Below are positions 25,551-32,054 of a stretch of 64,000 bases of DNA, piece after piece. The stretch lies in contig NZ_CP025096.1 in assembly GCF_002831565.1 (NCBI RefSeq), positions 8,118,468 through 8,182,467 on the forward strand, given 5' to 3'. This stretch comes from Spirosoma pollinicola. GTDB lineage: Bacteria; Bacteroidota; Bacteroidia; Cytophagales; Spirosomataceae. Position numbers and translations under genes: made by a program. The notes below the pieces were generated by a model, which saw nothing but the letters and a program-made list of their open reading frames with translations, ran no database searches and was not told where the DNA came from. How positions within the stretch are numbered: the stretch's first letter is position 1; each line of letters begins with the position of its first letter.

Positions 25551-25578
25551 ATGTTATATAATCAGAAATATGTTAACT
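25551..25578. other. dif-like site E8, XerC-XerD orientation (right end of module array)
   Basis: XerC-type arm ATGTTATATAA, centre TCAGAA, XerD-type arm ATATGTTAACT. No further dif-like site was found to the right. The attC array begins 288 bp later. Confidence 0.7.
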
Positions 25579-25704
25579 AACCCTTAAATATACAATTAAA
25601 AATAGATAATTTACTATAAAGCTTTCATTAGCTTTTTAATAGAATTCATACCTAAACGGCATATGGTTAACGGGAGAGTGAACTTCTAATTACTCTCTCA
25701 GCCC

Positions 25705-25845
25705 CTAATTAATGGTCTTCTTGAACGCCCTACTAATGATGCTGGTAAATGAAGCTTCTATTGTCTCATCTAGGAGCGTTTTGAAAGACGTAGTTAGAAA
25801 TGGGTTGAAAAGTAGGAACCCGCTGGCTATCGAATGAAAGGTCAT
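25705..25845 (-). CDS. Possible 46-aa peptide at array junction
   Basis: ATG at 25845, TAG at 25705, starting MTFHSIASGFLLFNPFLTT and rich in Ser/Thr/Phe. It would be the gene downstream of the truncated attC site on the minus strand. It is probably a fragment. The rest of 25579-25865 holds nothing I can identify. Confidence 0.2.
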   Translation of the reverse strand: MTFHSIASGFLLFNPFLTTSFKTLLDETIEASFTSIISRAFKKTIN

Positions 25846-25865
25846 TATTTTTTTTTGCCTGGCGC

Positions 25866-25892
25866 ACCCAACGCCCCAGGGGGTTGATGGCC
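25866..25892 (-). repeat. Truncated attC site 1
   Basis: The plus-strand box ACCCAAC (25866-25872) and inner arm ending GGGTTGATGG are present exactly as in the complete sites. The partner arm and GTTGGGC box are missing, and the conserved cassette tail follows at once. It marks the left limit of the attC array. Confidence 0.65.
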
Positions 25893-25960
25893 TCGGCTTA
25901 ACGGCCTGCCTCCTGTCACCCGGCAGCTACCACACGCGGAGCGGACCACCAACGCATAAT

Positions 25961-26221
25961 TTAATAAGCGTAGCTGCCGTCTGGTTTGGTGAAAGCCTTT
26001 GCGACACTATCAGCTTCAGCTTGCTGTCCCTGTGCGACTAACCAGTCATAAGTGGTACTGATGAAACCATACGTACCTCGACCGCCTTCGTAGTCAGCCC
26101 CTGAGTCGGTTTTGAAATGGTTGCGTTTTAGATGATCGGCCAGTTCGGTAATGGACATCGTTGTTCCATTCTGATGTAAAAAAACGCCTAAGCGTTTGAC
26201 ATACTCTCGTTTCTCAACCAT
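25961..26221 (-). CDS. Cassette protein, 86 aa
   Basis: The ATG at 26221 (codon 39 of a longer frame) starts MVEKREYVKRLGVFLHQNG; the longer frame runs into the repeat region and is not credible. The product has a winged-helix-like N-terminal part (TMSITELADHLKRNHFKT), then YEGGRGTYGFI and the end KPDGSYAY. I recall similar orphan proteins with the YEGGRGTY and KPDGSYAY blocks in unrelated bacteria, without known function. It sits between truncated attC 1 and attC 2. Confidence 0.7.
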   Translation of the reverse strand: MVEKREYVKRLGVFLHQNGTTMSITELADHLKRNHFKTDSGADYEGGRGTYGFISTTYDWLVAQGQQAEADSVAKAFTKPDGSYAY

Positions 26222-26273
26222 GACGGATACTGATAGAATTTGAATGTGGAATCTAAGAACGTTATTTTGTAAG

Positions 26274-26436
26274 GCGTTTGGCTTGTCGACCGAAACTCGT
26301 CTTATAAACTCAAACTTTCCTGACACGGCGTTCACCCTGTCAGCCGGAACCCAGAAATGGAAGCCCAGACTGGCCCACGCGGGGCGGTTAACTTGTCAAC
26401 GGGAAGCCCGAAAATGGAAACCCGGCATAGTCGAAC
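26274..26436 (-). repeat. 55-bp repeats, cassette leader A (3 units)
   Basis: Units share GGCG-T-T-x-ACTTGTC-ACCGGAAGCC-like sequence. The invariant TGTC occurs at 26284, 26338 and 26394 (steps 54, 56), and the last is 43 bp from the attC 2 box. Confidence 0.7.
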
Positions 26437-26523
26437 ACCCAACGACCATGAGGGTTGATGGATGATAGTACTACGTCCTTGAACAACAAGACTCCCAACC
26501 TTTACACCCTCATTGGGTTGGGC
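26437..26523 (-). repeat. attC site 2 (87 bp)
   Basis: ACCCAAC at 26437-26443 and GTTGGGC at 26517-26523. Inner arms ATGAGGGT-TGATG and TTTAC-ACCCTCAT are complementary apart from unpaired bases. The DUF6804 gene ends 64 bp away. Confidence 0.8.
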
Positions 26524-26587
26524 TGCAAACCCGCCATCGGGACGTGCTGCCTGTCGACGGAGAGCCACCCTATGCGAAGCGAAAATG

Positions 26588-26869
26588 CTACTTTCTGACT
26601 ACTGTTACTACCAAACCGATTGCTACAACCGCATCTACGATGTTCCACAACTCCCGACCAAGTGATATTTTTAGTAATGGCTGGAAAAGCACTACTAATG
26701 CCACATAAACGATAGTTTCAGTTTGCTTTTCCTGTTCGTTAGCTTGAAAAGCCAATATTCCAAAGCCAATCATAGCTAAAAATCTAACCAATTGATAGAA
26801 TCCATAAGGCATATCAAAAAGACATAGGCCCAAAAGCAAAGCTAATACAACTTTTATATATGTGTTCAT
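26588..26869 (-). CDS. DUF6804 small membrane protein
   Basis: 93 residues with three hydrophobic segments (VVLALLLGLCLF; FLAMIGFGILAFQA; TIVYVALVVLFQPLLKI) and the conserved LGRELWNIVDA block, which matches DUF6804. Known: the family is widespread as a small orphan membrane protein, and the function is not established. The gene follows dnaJ-like by 22 bp in the same cassette, so the two are probably co-transcribed. The attC site follows the stop closely. Confidence 0.8.
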   Translation of the reverse strand: MNTYIKVVLALLLGLCLFDMPYGFYQLVRFLAMIGFGILAFQANEQEKQTETIVYVALVVLFQPLLKISLGRELWNIVDAVVAIGLVVTVVRK

Positions 26870-26891
26870 AGTGGGGATGTGCTTTGAAAAT

Positions 26892-28175
26892 TCATTGGTT
26901 AAACTCAGTCTCTGAAATATTTTGAGAATTGAACGTATTCATGGTGGCACTTTGAATAACATCAAGTTGTAACTGAAAACTTGGAATGCTATATCCGCCG
27001 TAAGTATGTTTAATATTAAAATCCATTGTTTCATCCCCTTTCTCGTACATAGGATTTCGGATGAACCTACCAATGCACTGGTTATTGTCAGCTTTTGAAA
27101 ACCAATCTTTTCCGTAAGCAATCTTTAAGTAGTATTGTCCCTCGGGTATGTTACGAATTTTGTAAGTCGAACCACTATTAATAAATACATAACGGATGCA
27201 TCTACCTGTCTGGGCATTCATAACCTTGATGGCTACATCTGTCCCTCCGCCTACATGGACTTCAAGATAATTGTTAACCTTACTTTTCTTGGGACTGAAA
27301 TTGTAACATGCTGGTAGTTGACCATTACGAATTTCTGTTCCCCGCCAACCCTCAGCAATTAGTCTATCTTTTTCTTGCTGTAGCTTTTCTTCTGGTGACA
27401 ATACGGGGGCTGCTGGCTGAGTGGGGTTTCCATCAACAAATGTATTGTTTAAATCACCATCTTTGGGTTTATTGACAGAAACGTTATTCTCGTTCTTGGA
27501 GACAAATACAAAAAAAGATATCAGACCTATTACAAATAGGATGGCTCTATACTCTACTATGAAATTTAAGGTTTTCATAGCATTAGTAAAGTACTTTTTC
27601 TTGGTAAGATAGGAGGAGATTTTTCTTTGAGTGTTTACATCAGAATTTGCAAGTTTAGTAAGCTGAACACATACTTTTTCTGCGTAAGGATATGCAAGAA
27701 ATTTGCAACACCACAAAGTCTCCTCAATTATTAATCTGTTTATCTCTATGTCATTGTATATTAGTAAAAACTCGATATTATTATCTATGAGCAAACCTTT
27801 TAATGAATTGAAAAGGGCAGACTGATTTATAGAGTTTTTACCTATACCAATTGCCTTCTTTCTAATGTCTTGAAATACGAGGAGAAGGGTTTGAGGGGTT
27901 ACTGTCTCTTTTTTCTTACTGTTTTCTTCTTGTTGGCTATTCTTTGTATTCGCGCTGAATTTAGATTTATTAAGCTCATAATCATAGATTTTTCTTTCAT
28001 CCGAATTAGAAAGAACCTGATAGGCTTCTGCTATTTGTCTAAAAGTTATTTCTGCATATTTGTTGTTCTGGTTCCTGTCAGGATGATATTTTAATGCAAG
28101 CTGTCGGTATGCCTTTTTAATTTCTTCGTTTGTCGCGGTAGGCAACAACCCTAAAATTTTATAATAGTCAATCAT
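26892..28175 (-). CDS. DnaJ-domain membrane protein
   Basis: 427 residues. An N-terminal J domain (MIDYYKILGLLPTATNEEIK, HPD at 31-33) is followed by a helical middle part, one membrane segment (ILFVIGLISFFVFVS near 215) and a C-terminal domain of about 170 residues with TDVAIKVMNAQTGRCIRYVF. Known: J domains stimulate Hsp70 ATPase. Inferred: a membrane-anchored co-chaperone recruiting DnaK to the C-terminal domain's partner. It is unusually large for an integron cassette gene, and the cassette carries a second gene (DUF6804). Confidence 0.85.
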   Translation of the reverse strand: MIDYYKILGLLPTATNEEIKKAYRQLALKYHPDRNQNNKYAEITFRQIAEAYQVLSNSDERKIYDYELNKSKFSANTKNSQQEENSKKKETVTPQTLLLVFQDIRKKAIGIGKNSINQSALFNSLKGLLIDNNIEFLLIYNDIEINRLIIEETLWCCKFLAYPYAEKVCVQLTKLANSDVNTQRKISSYLTKKKYFTNAMKTLNFIVEYRAILFVIGLISFFVFVSKNENNVSVNKPKDGDLNNTFVDGNPTQPAAPVLSPEEKLQQEKDRLIAEGWRGTEIRNGQLPACYNFSPKKSKVNNYLEVHVGGGTDVAIKVMNAQTGRCIRYVFINSGSTYKIRNIPEGQYYLKIAYGKDWFSKADNNQCIGRFIRNPMYEKGDETMDFNIKHTYGGYSIPSFQLQLDVIQSATMNTFNSQNISETEFNQ

Positions 28176-28208
28176 GAACGTTATACACTTTTAGAATCTG
28201 CTTGTTAA

Positions 28209-28425
28209 AGCGTTTGACTTGTCGGACGAAACCAGCTTAAATAACCAAAGCCTGATATGCAGGGCGTTTACCCTGTCGCTCGATGGCTGCCCCACAAACC
28301 TAAACCTGCTTAACCGGGGCGTTTGCCCTGTCAGCCAGAAGCCGGACTTTGAAGCCCAAACCTGCCCATCCGGGCATTTAACCTGTCGCCCGCGACCCGG
28401 AAATGGAAGCCACTTTTTGGACTTC
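28209..28425 (-). repeat. 55-bp repeats, cassette leader B (4 units)
   Basis: Four units with TGTC at 28220, 28274, 28329 and 28384 (steps 54, 55, 55), each preceded by GCGTTT- or GCATTT-like sequence. The last is 42 bp from the attC 3 box. This is the clearest copy of the repeat. Confidence 0.8.
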
Positions 28426-28513
28426 ACCCAACGACCCAGGGGGTTGATGGCCCCGCAAGCTAGATGAAATGGGTGAACAACTCACCTGCCTTTACACCCC
28501 CTGCCGGTTGGGC
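28426..28513 (-). repeat. attC site 3 (88 bp)
   Basis: ACCCAAC at 28426-28432 and GTTGGGC at 28507-28513. Inner arms CAGGGGGT-TGATGG and CCTTTAC-ACCCCCTG pair with extrahelical bases. The 37-base centre is variable. Confidence 0.85.
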
Positions 28514-28596
28514 TGCTGTGCTTGCCCAACCGGCCTGCCTCCTGTCACCCGACAGCGACCCCGCGCGGAGCGATTATGCTATTGTTGATAAACATT

Positions 28597-29346
28597 TCAC
28601 TGGCCCAGAGCATAATATGATGGATGTTCAAAACTTCCTAAATCGTTTATTATGCTGCTGCTGAACAAATAGTCTAAAGACTCTAACAAATCAGAAAGCA
28701 AACTTATTATGTAGCTATCTTGCAAAAAGTTAGGACCTTTTCCATACTCAAACTTGAAGTCTTGACCTTTGTATGATAAGGTATGTCCTGCTGTTTTGGC
28801 AAAATAAATTCCACCTGTATGAATCGTATTTCTTAATGTCCACAGGAGAATCACAAGTTTCGCTTCTTCTTTTGTCCAATTATTTTCGGTGTCTTCGAAA
28901 ATAGTTGCCGTGATCTTATGTAGACTACGCTCTTCCCCTGGCGTCTTTCCTGTAATTTTTGAATAGTAAAATCTAAAGATCAACTCAGATTGAAAAAGGG
29001 CAGCATCAATTATACTCTCACTTATATTTTGTATAAAATGATGTATGTAGTTGTCTATTTGCTCTTGATCATTATTTAAAATGTATTCGAACTCTTCTCT
29101 ATTTAATTCGTAAAATCTAGTATTAATTTTAAGATTTACAAGACATACGGCGATTTGGGTTGACAATATTTCCAAATGTTTCTTTCGAATATCTTTCTCT
29201 GGTAGATGTTCGTATTTGTGAACTAACTCCATTGATTTAGCATGTAGTTCATTTAATTTATCTAACCCGTTTTCCATAAACTTTAGATGTAATGGATTAA
29301 CTGTTTTGTCCAGTAATATGAATGGATCAAACATAGACAATAACAC
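28597..29346 (-). CDS. Cassette protein, 249 aa, helical
   Basis: The start could also be the ATG four codons on. The protein is almost wholly alpha-helical, with no signal peptide. A block LLWTLRNTIHTGGIYF carries an R-N-x-x-H motif in a helical setting, reminiscent of HEPN-type proteins, but the spacing is not the canonical R-x4-6-H, so I do not assign it. The stop lies 83 bp before attC 3. Function unknown; an RNA-acting or defence role would be inference. Confidence 0.65.
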   Translation of the reverse strand: MLLSMFDPFILLDKTVNPLHLKFMENGLDKLNELHAKSMELVHKYEHLPEKDIRKKHLEILSTQIAVCLVNLKINTRFYELNREEFEYILNNDQEQIDNYIHHFIQNISESIIDAALFQSELIFRFYYSKITGKTPGEERSLHKITATIFEDTENNWTKEEAKLVILLWTLRNTIHTGGIYFAKTAGHTLSYKGQDFKFEYGKGPNFLQDSYIISLLSDLLESLDYLFSSSIINDLGSFEHPSYYALGQ

Positions 29347-29419
29347 CGTGGATATGTCTATGATTTGACTAGAAAATTAACCTATTCTACCAAACGGTGT
29401 CCAGCCTACAAACGTAAAA

Positions 29420-29596
29420 GGCCGCCTGTCACCCAAGTGCGGCTTGTCGCACCAAACCCGCCTGAGTTGTCCAAGCCTGACTGTTGGGGCAGTTGGCCTG
29501 TCAACGGGAGCCGCCGAACGAGCCTAAGAGCCTACCTGTCGAGCCGTGCGGCCTGTCGCCCAGCGATCAGACGTTGAAGCACATCTTGGACATTCC
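29420..29596 (-). repeat. 55-bp repeats, cassette leader C (partly scrambled)
   Basis: TGTC at 29444, 29499 and 29554 keep the 55-bp step, with extra TGTC motifs at 29427, 29468 and 29537 that look like out-of-phase copies. The last in-phase unit is 43 bp from the attC 4 box. Confidence 0.65.
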
Positions 29597-29683
29597 ACCT
29601 AACGACCACAGGGGCTGATGGATGAGCGAACCACTTCAGACAACAACCAGAGTGTCAACATTTACACCCCTGTTTGGTTGGGC
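29597..29683 (-). repeat. attC site 4 (87 bp)
   Basis: ACCTAAC at 29597-29603 and GTTGGGC at 29677-29683. Inner arms ACAGGGG-CTGATGG and CATTTAC-ACCCCTGT pair. The next gene's stop is 74 bp away. Confidence 0.8.
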
Positions 29684-29757
29684 TGCAAACCCTCCACCGG
29701 GACGTGCTCCCTGTCACCAGGAAGCTACCCCACGCGGAGCGAATCAACGACGTGTTT

Positions 29758-30408
29758 TCAAATTGTAATGTAATTTTGTACTAATTCAGGAAGTTTAGAA
29801 AATTGTTTGTGTAATGTAATTCCATCTTCAAGTCCATCTTGGATTACTATCAGATGATTGTATATCCTTTCGCATTCTATTATCATCTCGTCATTTTCAA
29901 CCTTTCGTCGAAACTCTTTATAAGCGTTGTAGGCTATCTCTTCAAGCTGGAAGATATTTATAGTCGCGATTTTATTTGCAGTATCATCCGTGTTCAATAA
30001 GTCAATTTCTATCCACAATAATTTGGGATTAGATGCATCCCAAATAATTCTACTCTTTTTGGGCGTAAGTTGATGGACTAAGCCCGAACGAAAAACAGAA
30101 TATAAGAATTCTCCCAAAGCATTTTCTGGTGTGGGAAAGAAGTCTGTTACAAACTCTATGAAAGACTGTTTATGGGCAAATTTGAGGTTTTGTCCATTTG
30201 GGGGCTTTCTATCGTAGGTTTCTTTTCTGTTATTTTTGCCGATGTAATAAACTCCCCCATAAAAATCAATGACAGAAAACCAAAATGTTAATAGTGCGGT
30301 GTCAAGTTGCCTATGGTAATGCTTTCCAACTTCTTTGGCTATTTCAATTCTTTCGTGGTAGAAAGTTTGAAAAAAGTTCGATATAATATGTTGAGAAAAT
30401 GAGTTCAT
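29758..30408 (-). CDS. Cassette protein, 216 aa, possible HEPN-like
   Basis: A soluble helical protein. The segment FLYSVFRSGLVHQLTPKKS contains R-x4-H in a helix followed by a basic loop, which resembles the catalytic R-x4-6-H of HEPN ribonucleases. Other parts (FWFSVIDFYGGVYYIGK) are aromatic-rich. HEPN domains occur in toxin and defence proteins. Assignment is tentative. It is a single-gene cassette between attC 4 and attC 5, with a degenerate small gene upstream. Confidence 0.6.
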   Translation of the reverse strand: MNSFSQHIISNFFQTFYHERIEIAKEVGKHYHRQLDTALLTFWFSVIDFYGGVYYIGKNNRKETYDRKPPNGQNLKFAHKQSFIEFVTDFFPTPENALGEFLYSVFRSGLVHQLTPKKSRIIWDASNPKLLWIEIDLLNTDDTANKIATINIFQLEEIAYNAYKEFRRKVENDEMIIECERIYNHLIVIQDGLEDGITLHKQFSKLPELVQNYITI

Positions 30409-30508
30409 ATTTAGCTTTCATATTATGATTATGGTCAGTGAATTAGAAGCTCACTGACGCGAAAAAAAACATCTGTCAAGAAGGCTTGATATATCAGCTT
30501 TATTCCAA

Positions 30509-30708
30509 CTATGGCTTTCCAAAAATTGTGTTGATTATATAAGTTATGAACGCTGCAACTAAACAAATCGGTATCATATGAAAAAGCCATGAGAACTTAA
30601 ATGTACTCGATTAGGGCGCTTGTAATAATTAGGAAAGAAATAACCTATAAGAATTGTCAAAACGAACACTGTTAACACCCAAATTCCAATTAATTAATCG
30701 GCTTCCAT
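30509..30708 (-). pseudogene. Decayed small membrane protein gene in cassette
   Basis: From the ATG at 30708 the frame hits a TAA at codon 5 but continues as a membrane protein (LIGIWVLTVFVLTILIGYFF, then PNYYKRPNR). A -1 shift near 30590 leads to HMIPICLVAAFITYIINTIF and a stop at 30509. Together they look like one two-helix membrane protein broken twice. It occupies much of the 723-bp gap between the 216-aa gene and the next cassette. The rest is leader repeats. Confidence 0.35.
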
Positions 30709-30789
30709 CTTTGCTTTTGTTTTTGCTCAATTAAAAAACCTAAATAACTGTTTCAAACCGAAGCATAAAGCCCAAAACTGGCCTAGCGG

Positions 30790-30960
30790 GGCAGTTAGTA
30801 TGTCGACCGCTACTTGGCAAACCCACTTTTTATTTTGCCCGACCGGGGCGTTTCTCGTGTCAACCGAAACCGACTAACGAGCTAAACCGCCTGCCCGTCG
30901 GGACGTTCAACTTGTCGACCGGAAGCCGACCACTACGTTGTTTTTCAGGCTGTTCTGTTC
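30790..30960 (-). repeat. 55-bp repeats, cassette leader D (3 units)
   Basis: TGTC at 30802, 30859 and 30914 (steps 57, 55). Units carry GGGGCGTTTCTC and ACCGGAAGCCGACC-like sequence. The last is 47 bp from the attC 5 box. Confidence 0.7.
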
Positions 30961-31045
30961 ACCCAACGCCCGCGAGGGATGATGGTGGGCGAACTAGCTC
31001 ACTGCACGACGTTACTTGAACCTTTACTCCCTCGTTTGGTTGGGC
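30961..31045 (-). repeat. attC site 5 (85 bp)
   Basis: ACCCAAC at 30961-30967 and GTTGGGC at 31039-31045. Inner arms CGAGGGA-TGATGG and CCTTTAC-TCCCTCG pair. The toxin-partner gene ends 86 bp away. Confidence 0.8.
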
Positions 31046-31131
31046 TGCCCAGCATCCCAACCGGCGAGCGTCCTGTCACAGGAAAGCTACCCTACGCGGA
31101 GCGGCTAACTGGTGCACCATCAGCCTAATGA

Positions 31132-31470
31132 TTATTGATACCTATTCTTTTTTGATTTAATCACTTTAATGACATTATCATGTTGTTGCCCTTCAATAAT
31201 ATCTTTCAAGATTAAATAACCACTGTCTTTCTCATATTGAACATGAATTCTCCAGCCTGATATTTTATCAATATCAGCCCTATATATTGCTTGCTCAACT
31301 CCTGTTATCTTGTGTAATCTTGTCTTAAGAAATGTTCTCGTTCTATGACATTCATTGTCTTCAAGCTCTGCTAAAGCTTCTAGAAATTGAATTTTAAATT
31401 CGTCAGGCAAAATCTTATTTGCTTCATGAATGATTCCAAATTCATCTAGTAACTTCTTAATTTCAGCCAT
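31132..31470 (-). CDS. Partner of RelE-like protein, 112 aa
   Basis: The ATG at 31470 is chosen because it overlaps the stop of the upstream gene by eight bases, typical of coupled toxin-antitoxin genes; a longer frame to 31518 is less likely. After a helical start (IKKLLDEFGIIHEANKIL), the C-terminal half has WRIHVQYEKDSGYLILKDI and QQHDNVIKVIKSKKNRY, itself reminiscent of a RelE/Gp49-like strand core. It is not clear which of the two proteins is the toxin. A classic DNA-binding antitoxin is not evident. Confidence 0.6.
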   Translation of the reverse strand: MAEIKKLLDEFGIIHEANKILPDEFKIQFLEALAELEDNECHRTRTFLKTRLHKITGVEQAIYRADIDKISGWRIHVQYEKDSGYLILKDIIEGQQHDNVIKVIKSKKNRYQ

Positions 31471-31837
31471 CTTGCTTATTTTCCTTGTTGAAAGAAGATT
31501 GATAAAGAGATTCTGCAAGACTACTATATGTCTTATCTAAATCCTGATGACGTACCACTCTAAATAAAGTTAGGATGTGTTCACCAAATAAAGGATCTTT
31601 CTCAGACGTCAAAATGATTCTTATATCTCTATTTATTCTCAAAACATAAAGTGAACTGTCAAGATTATTGGGGAAATGAATTTTATGAAGTTTAAAAATA
31701 TGATTTGAAGTGTTTTGTCCGCTTCTGATAAGTTCAATAATGAAATCAATTTTTTTGCCAACAACTACTCTGTCTTTTAGAGAAAGCTTGTTAAAGTCCT
31801 TTTCGAACTTTTCCTCTTCATTTATTACAACGTCCAT
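31463..31837 (-). CDS. RelE/ParE-like protein, 124 aa
   Basis: A cytosolic protein with a central helix block and then SSLYVLRINRDIRIILTSEKD, the strand pattern of RelE/ParE ribonuclease or gyrase toxins, followed by HILTLFRVVRHQDLDK. It is first in a two-gene overlapping operon filling the last cassette. Toxin-antitoxin pairs are the commonest recognisable cargo of sedentary integron arrays, where they stabilise the array. Seen: overlap and fold-like pattern. Inferred: toxin function. Confidence 0.65.
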   Translation of the reverse strand: MDVVINEEEKFEKDFNKLSLKDRVVVGKKIDFIIELIRSGQNTSNHIFKLHKIHFPNNLDSSLYVLRINRDIRIILTSEKDPLFGEHILTLFRVVRHQDLDKTYSSLAESLYQSSFNKENKQDG

Positions 31838-31869
31838 TTGTTAATACGCTACGTAACAAATATTAATAT

Positions 31870-32047
31870 TATTTGCCTGTCGTGGCAATTCTCGTGTCAA
31901 CCGGAGCCGACCAACAAACCTAAAGTTACCCTGTTACTACGTTTCTCGTGTCGACCGAAGCCGCCTAAAGAGCCGAAAAGCCCGCCTTCGGGACGTGCAG
32001 CTTGTCGCACACGAGCCTACCACTACGTTGTTTTCGCTGTTGTGTCC
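31870..32047 (-). repeat. 55-bp repeats, cassette leader E (3 units)
   Basis: TGTC at 31895, 31949 and 32003 (steps 54, 54), with one extra at 31878. The last is 45 bp from half site 6. The units read CTCGTGTC-AACCGGAGCCGACC-like. Confidence 0.7.
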
Positions 32048-32054
32048 ACCCAAC
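32048..32054 (-). repeat. attC half site 6 (right end of array)
   Basis: ACCCAAC in the same position relative to the leader repeats as in the complete sites, but the following inner arm and the GTTGGGC box are absent. The sequence after it (TTGTACGCAATAACGC, TTAATGTTAAC) has no attC pairing and a weak dif-like look. It marks the truncated right limit of the array. The gap to 32746 holds no gene I can support. Confidence 0.45.

Larger units (their letters stand above)
25866..32054 (-). other. Integron-type cassette array without integrase (CALIN)
   Basis: Four complete attC sites and two half sites are spaced between small unrelated minus-strand genes. Each complete site has RYYYAAC and GTTRRRY outer boxes and complementary inner arms interrupted by unpaired bases, as required for folded single-stranded attC. 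Stops of the genes lie 64-86 bp before the site on the minus strand, the cassette polarity expected for integrons. No integrase gene lies in the window: the only tyrosine recombinase is the distant XerC/D-type gene. Confidence 0.8.

Noticed and set aside
20242..25578. First array as attC cassettes
   Set aside because: The sites start with GTT and end with AAC, the reverse of RYYYAAC...GTTRRRY, and fit dif geometry instead.
28209..28425. 55-bp spaced repeats as a CRISPR array
   Set aside because: The units are degenerate along their whole length, with no constant repeat alternating with unique spacers, and there are no cas genes.
28219..28467. Plus-strand open frame of 82 codons
   Set aside because: It lies wholly in the 55-bp repeats and attC and is a by-product of their GC-rich composition. 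The same holds for frames at 26332-26568, 29365-29577 and 31838-32080.
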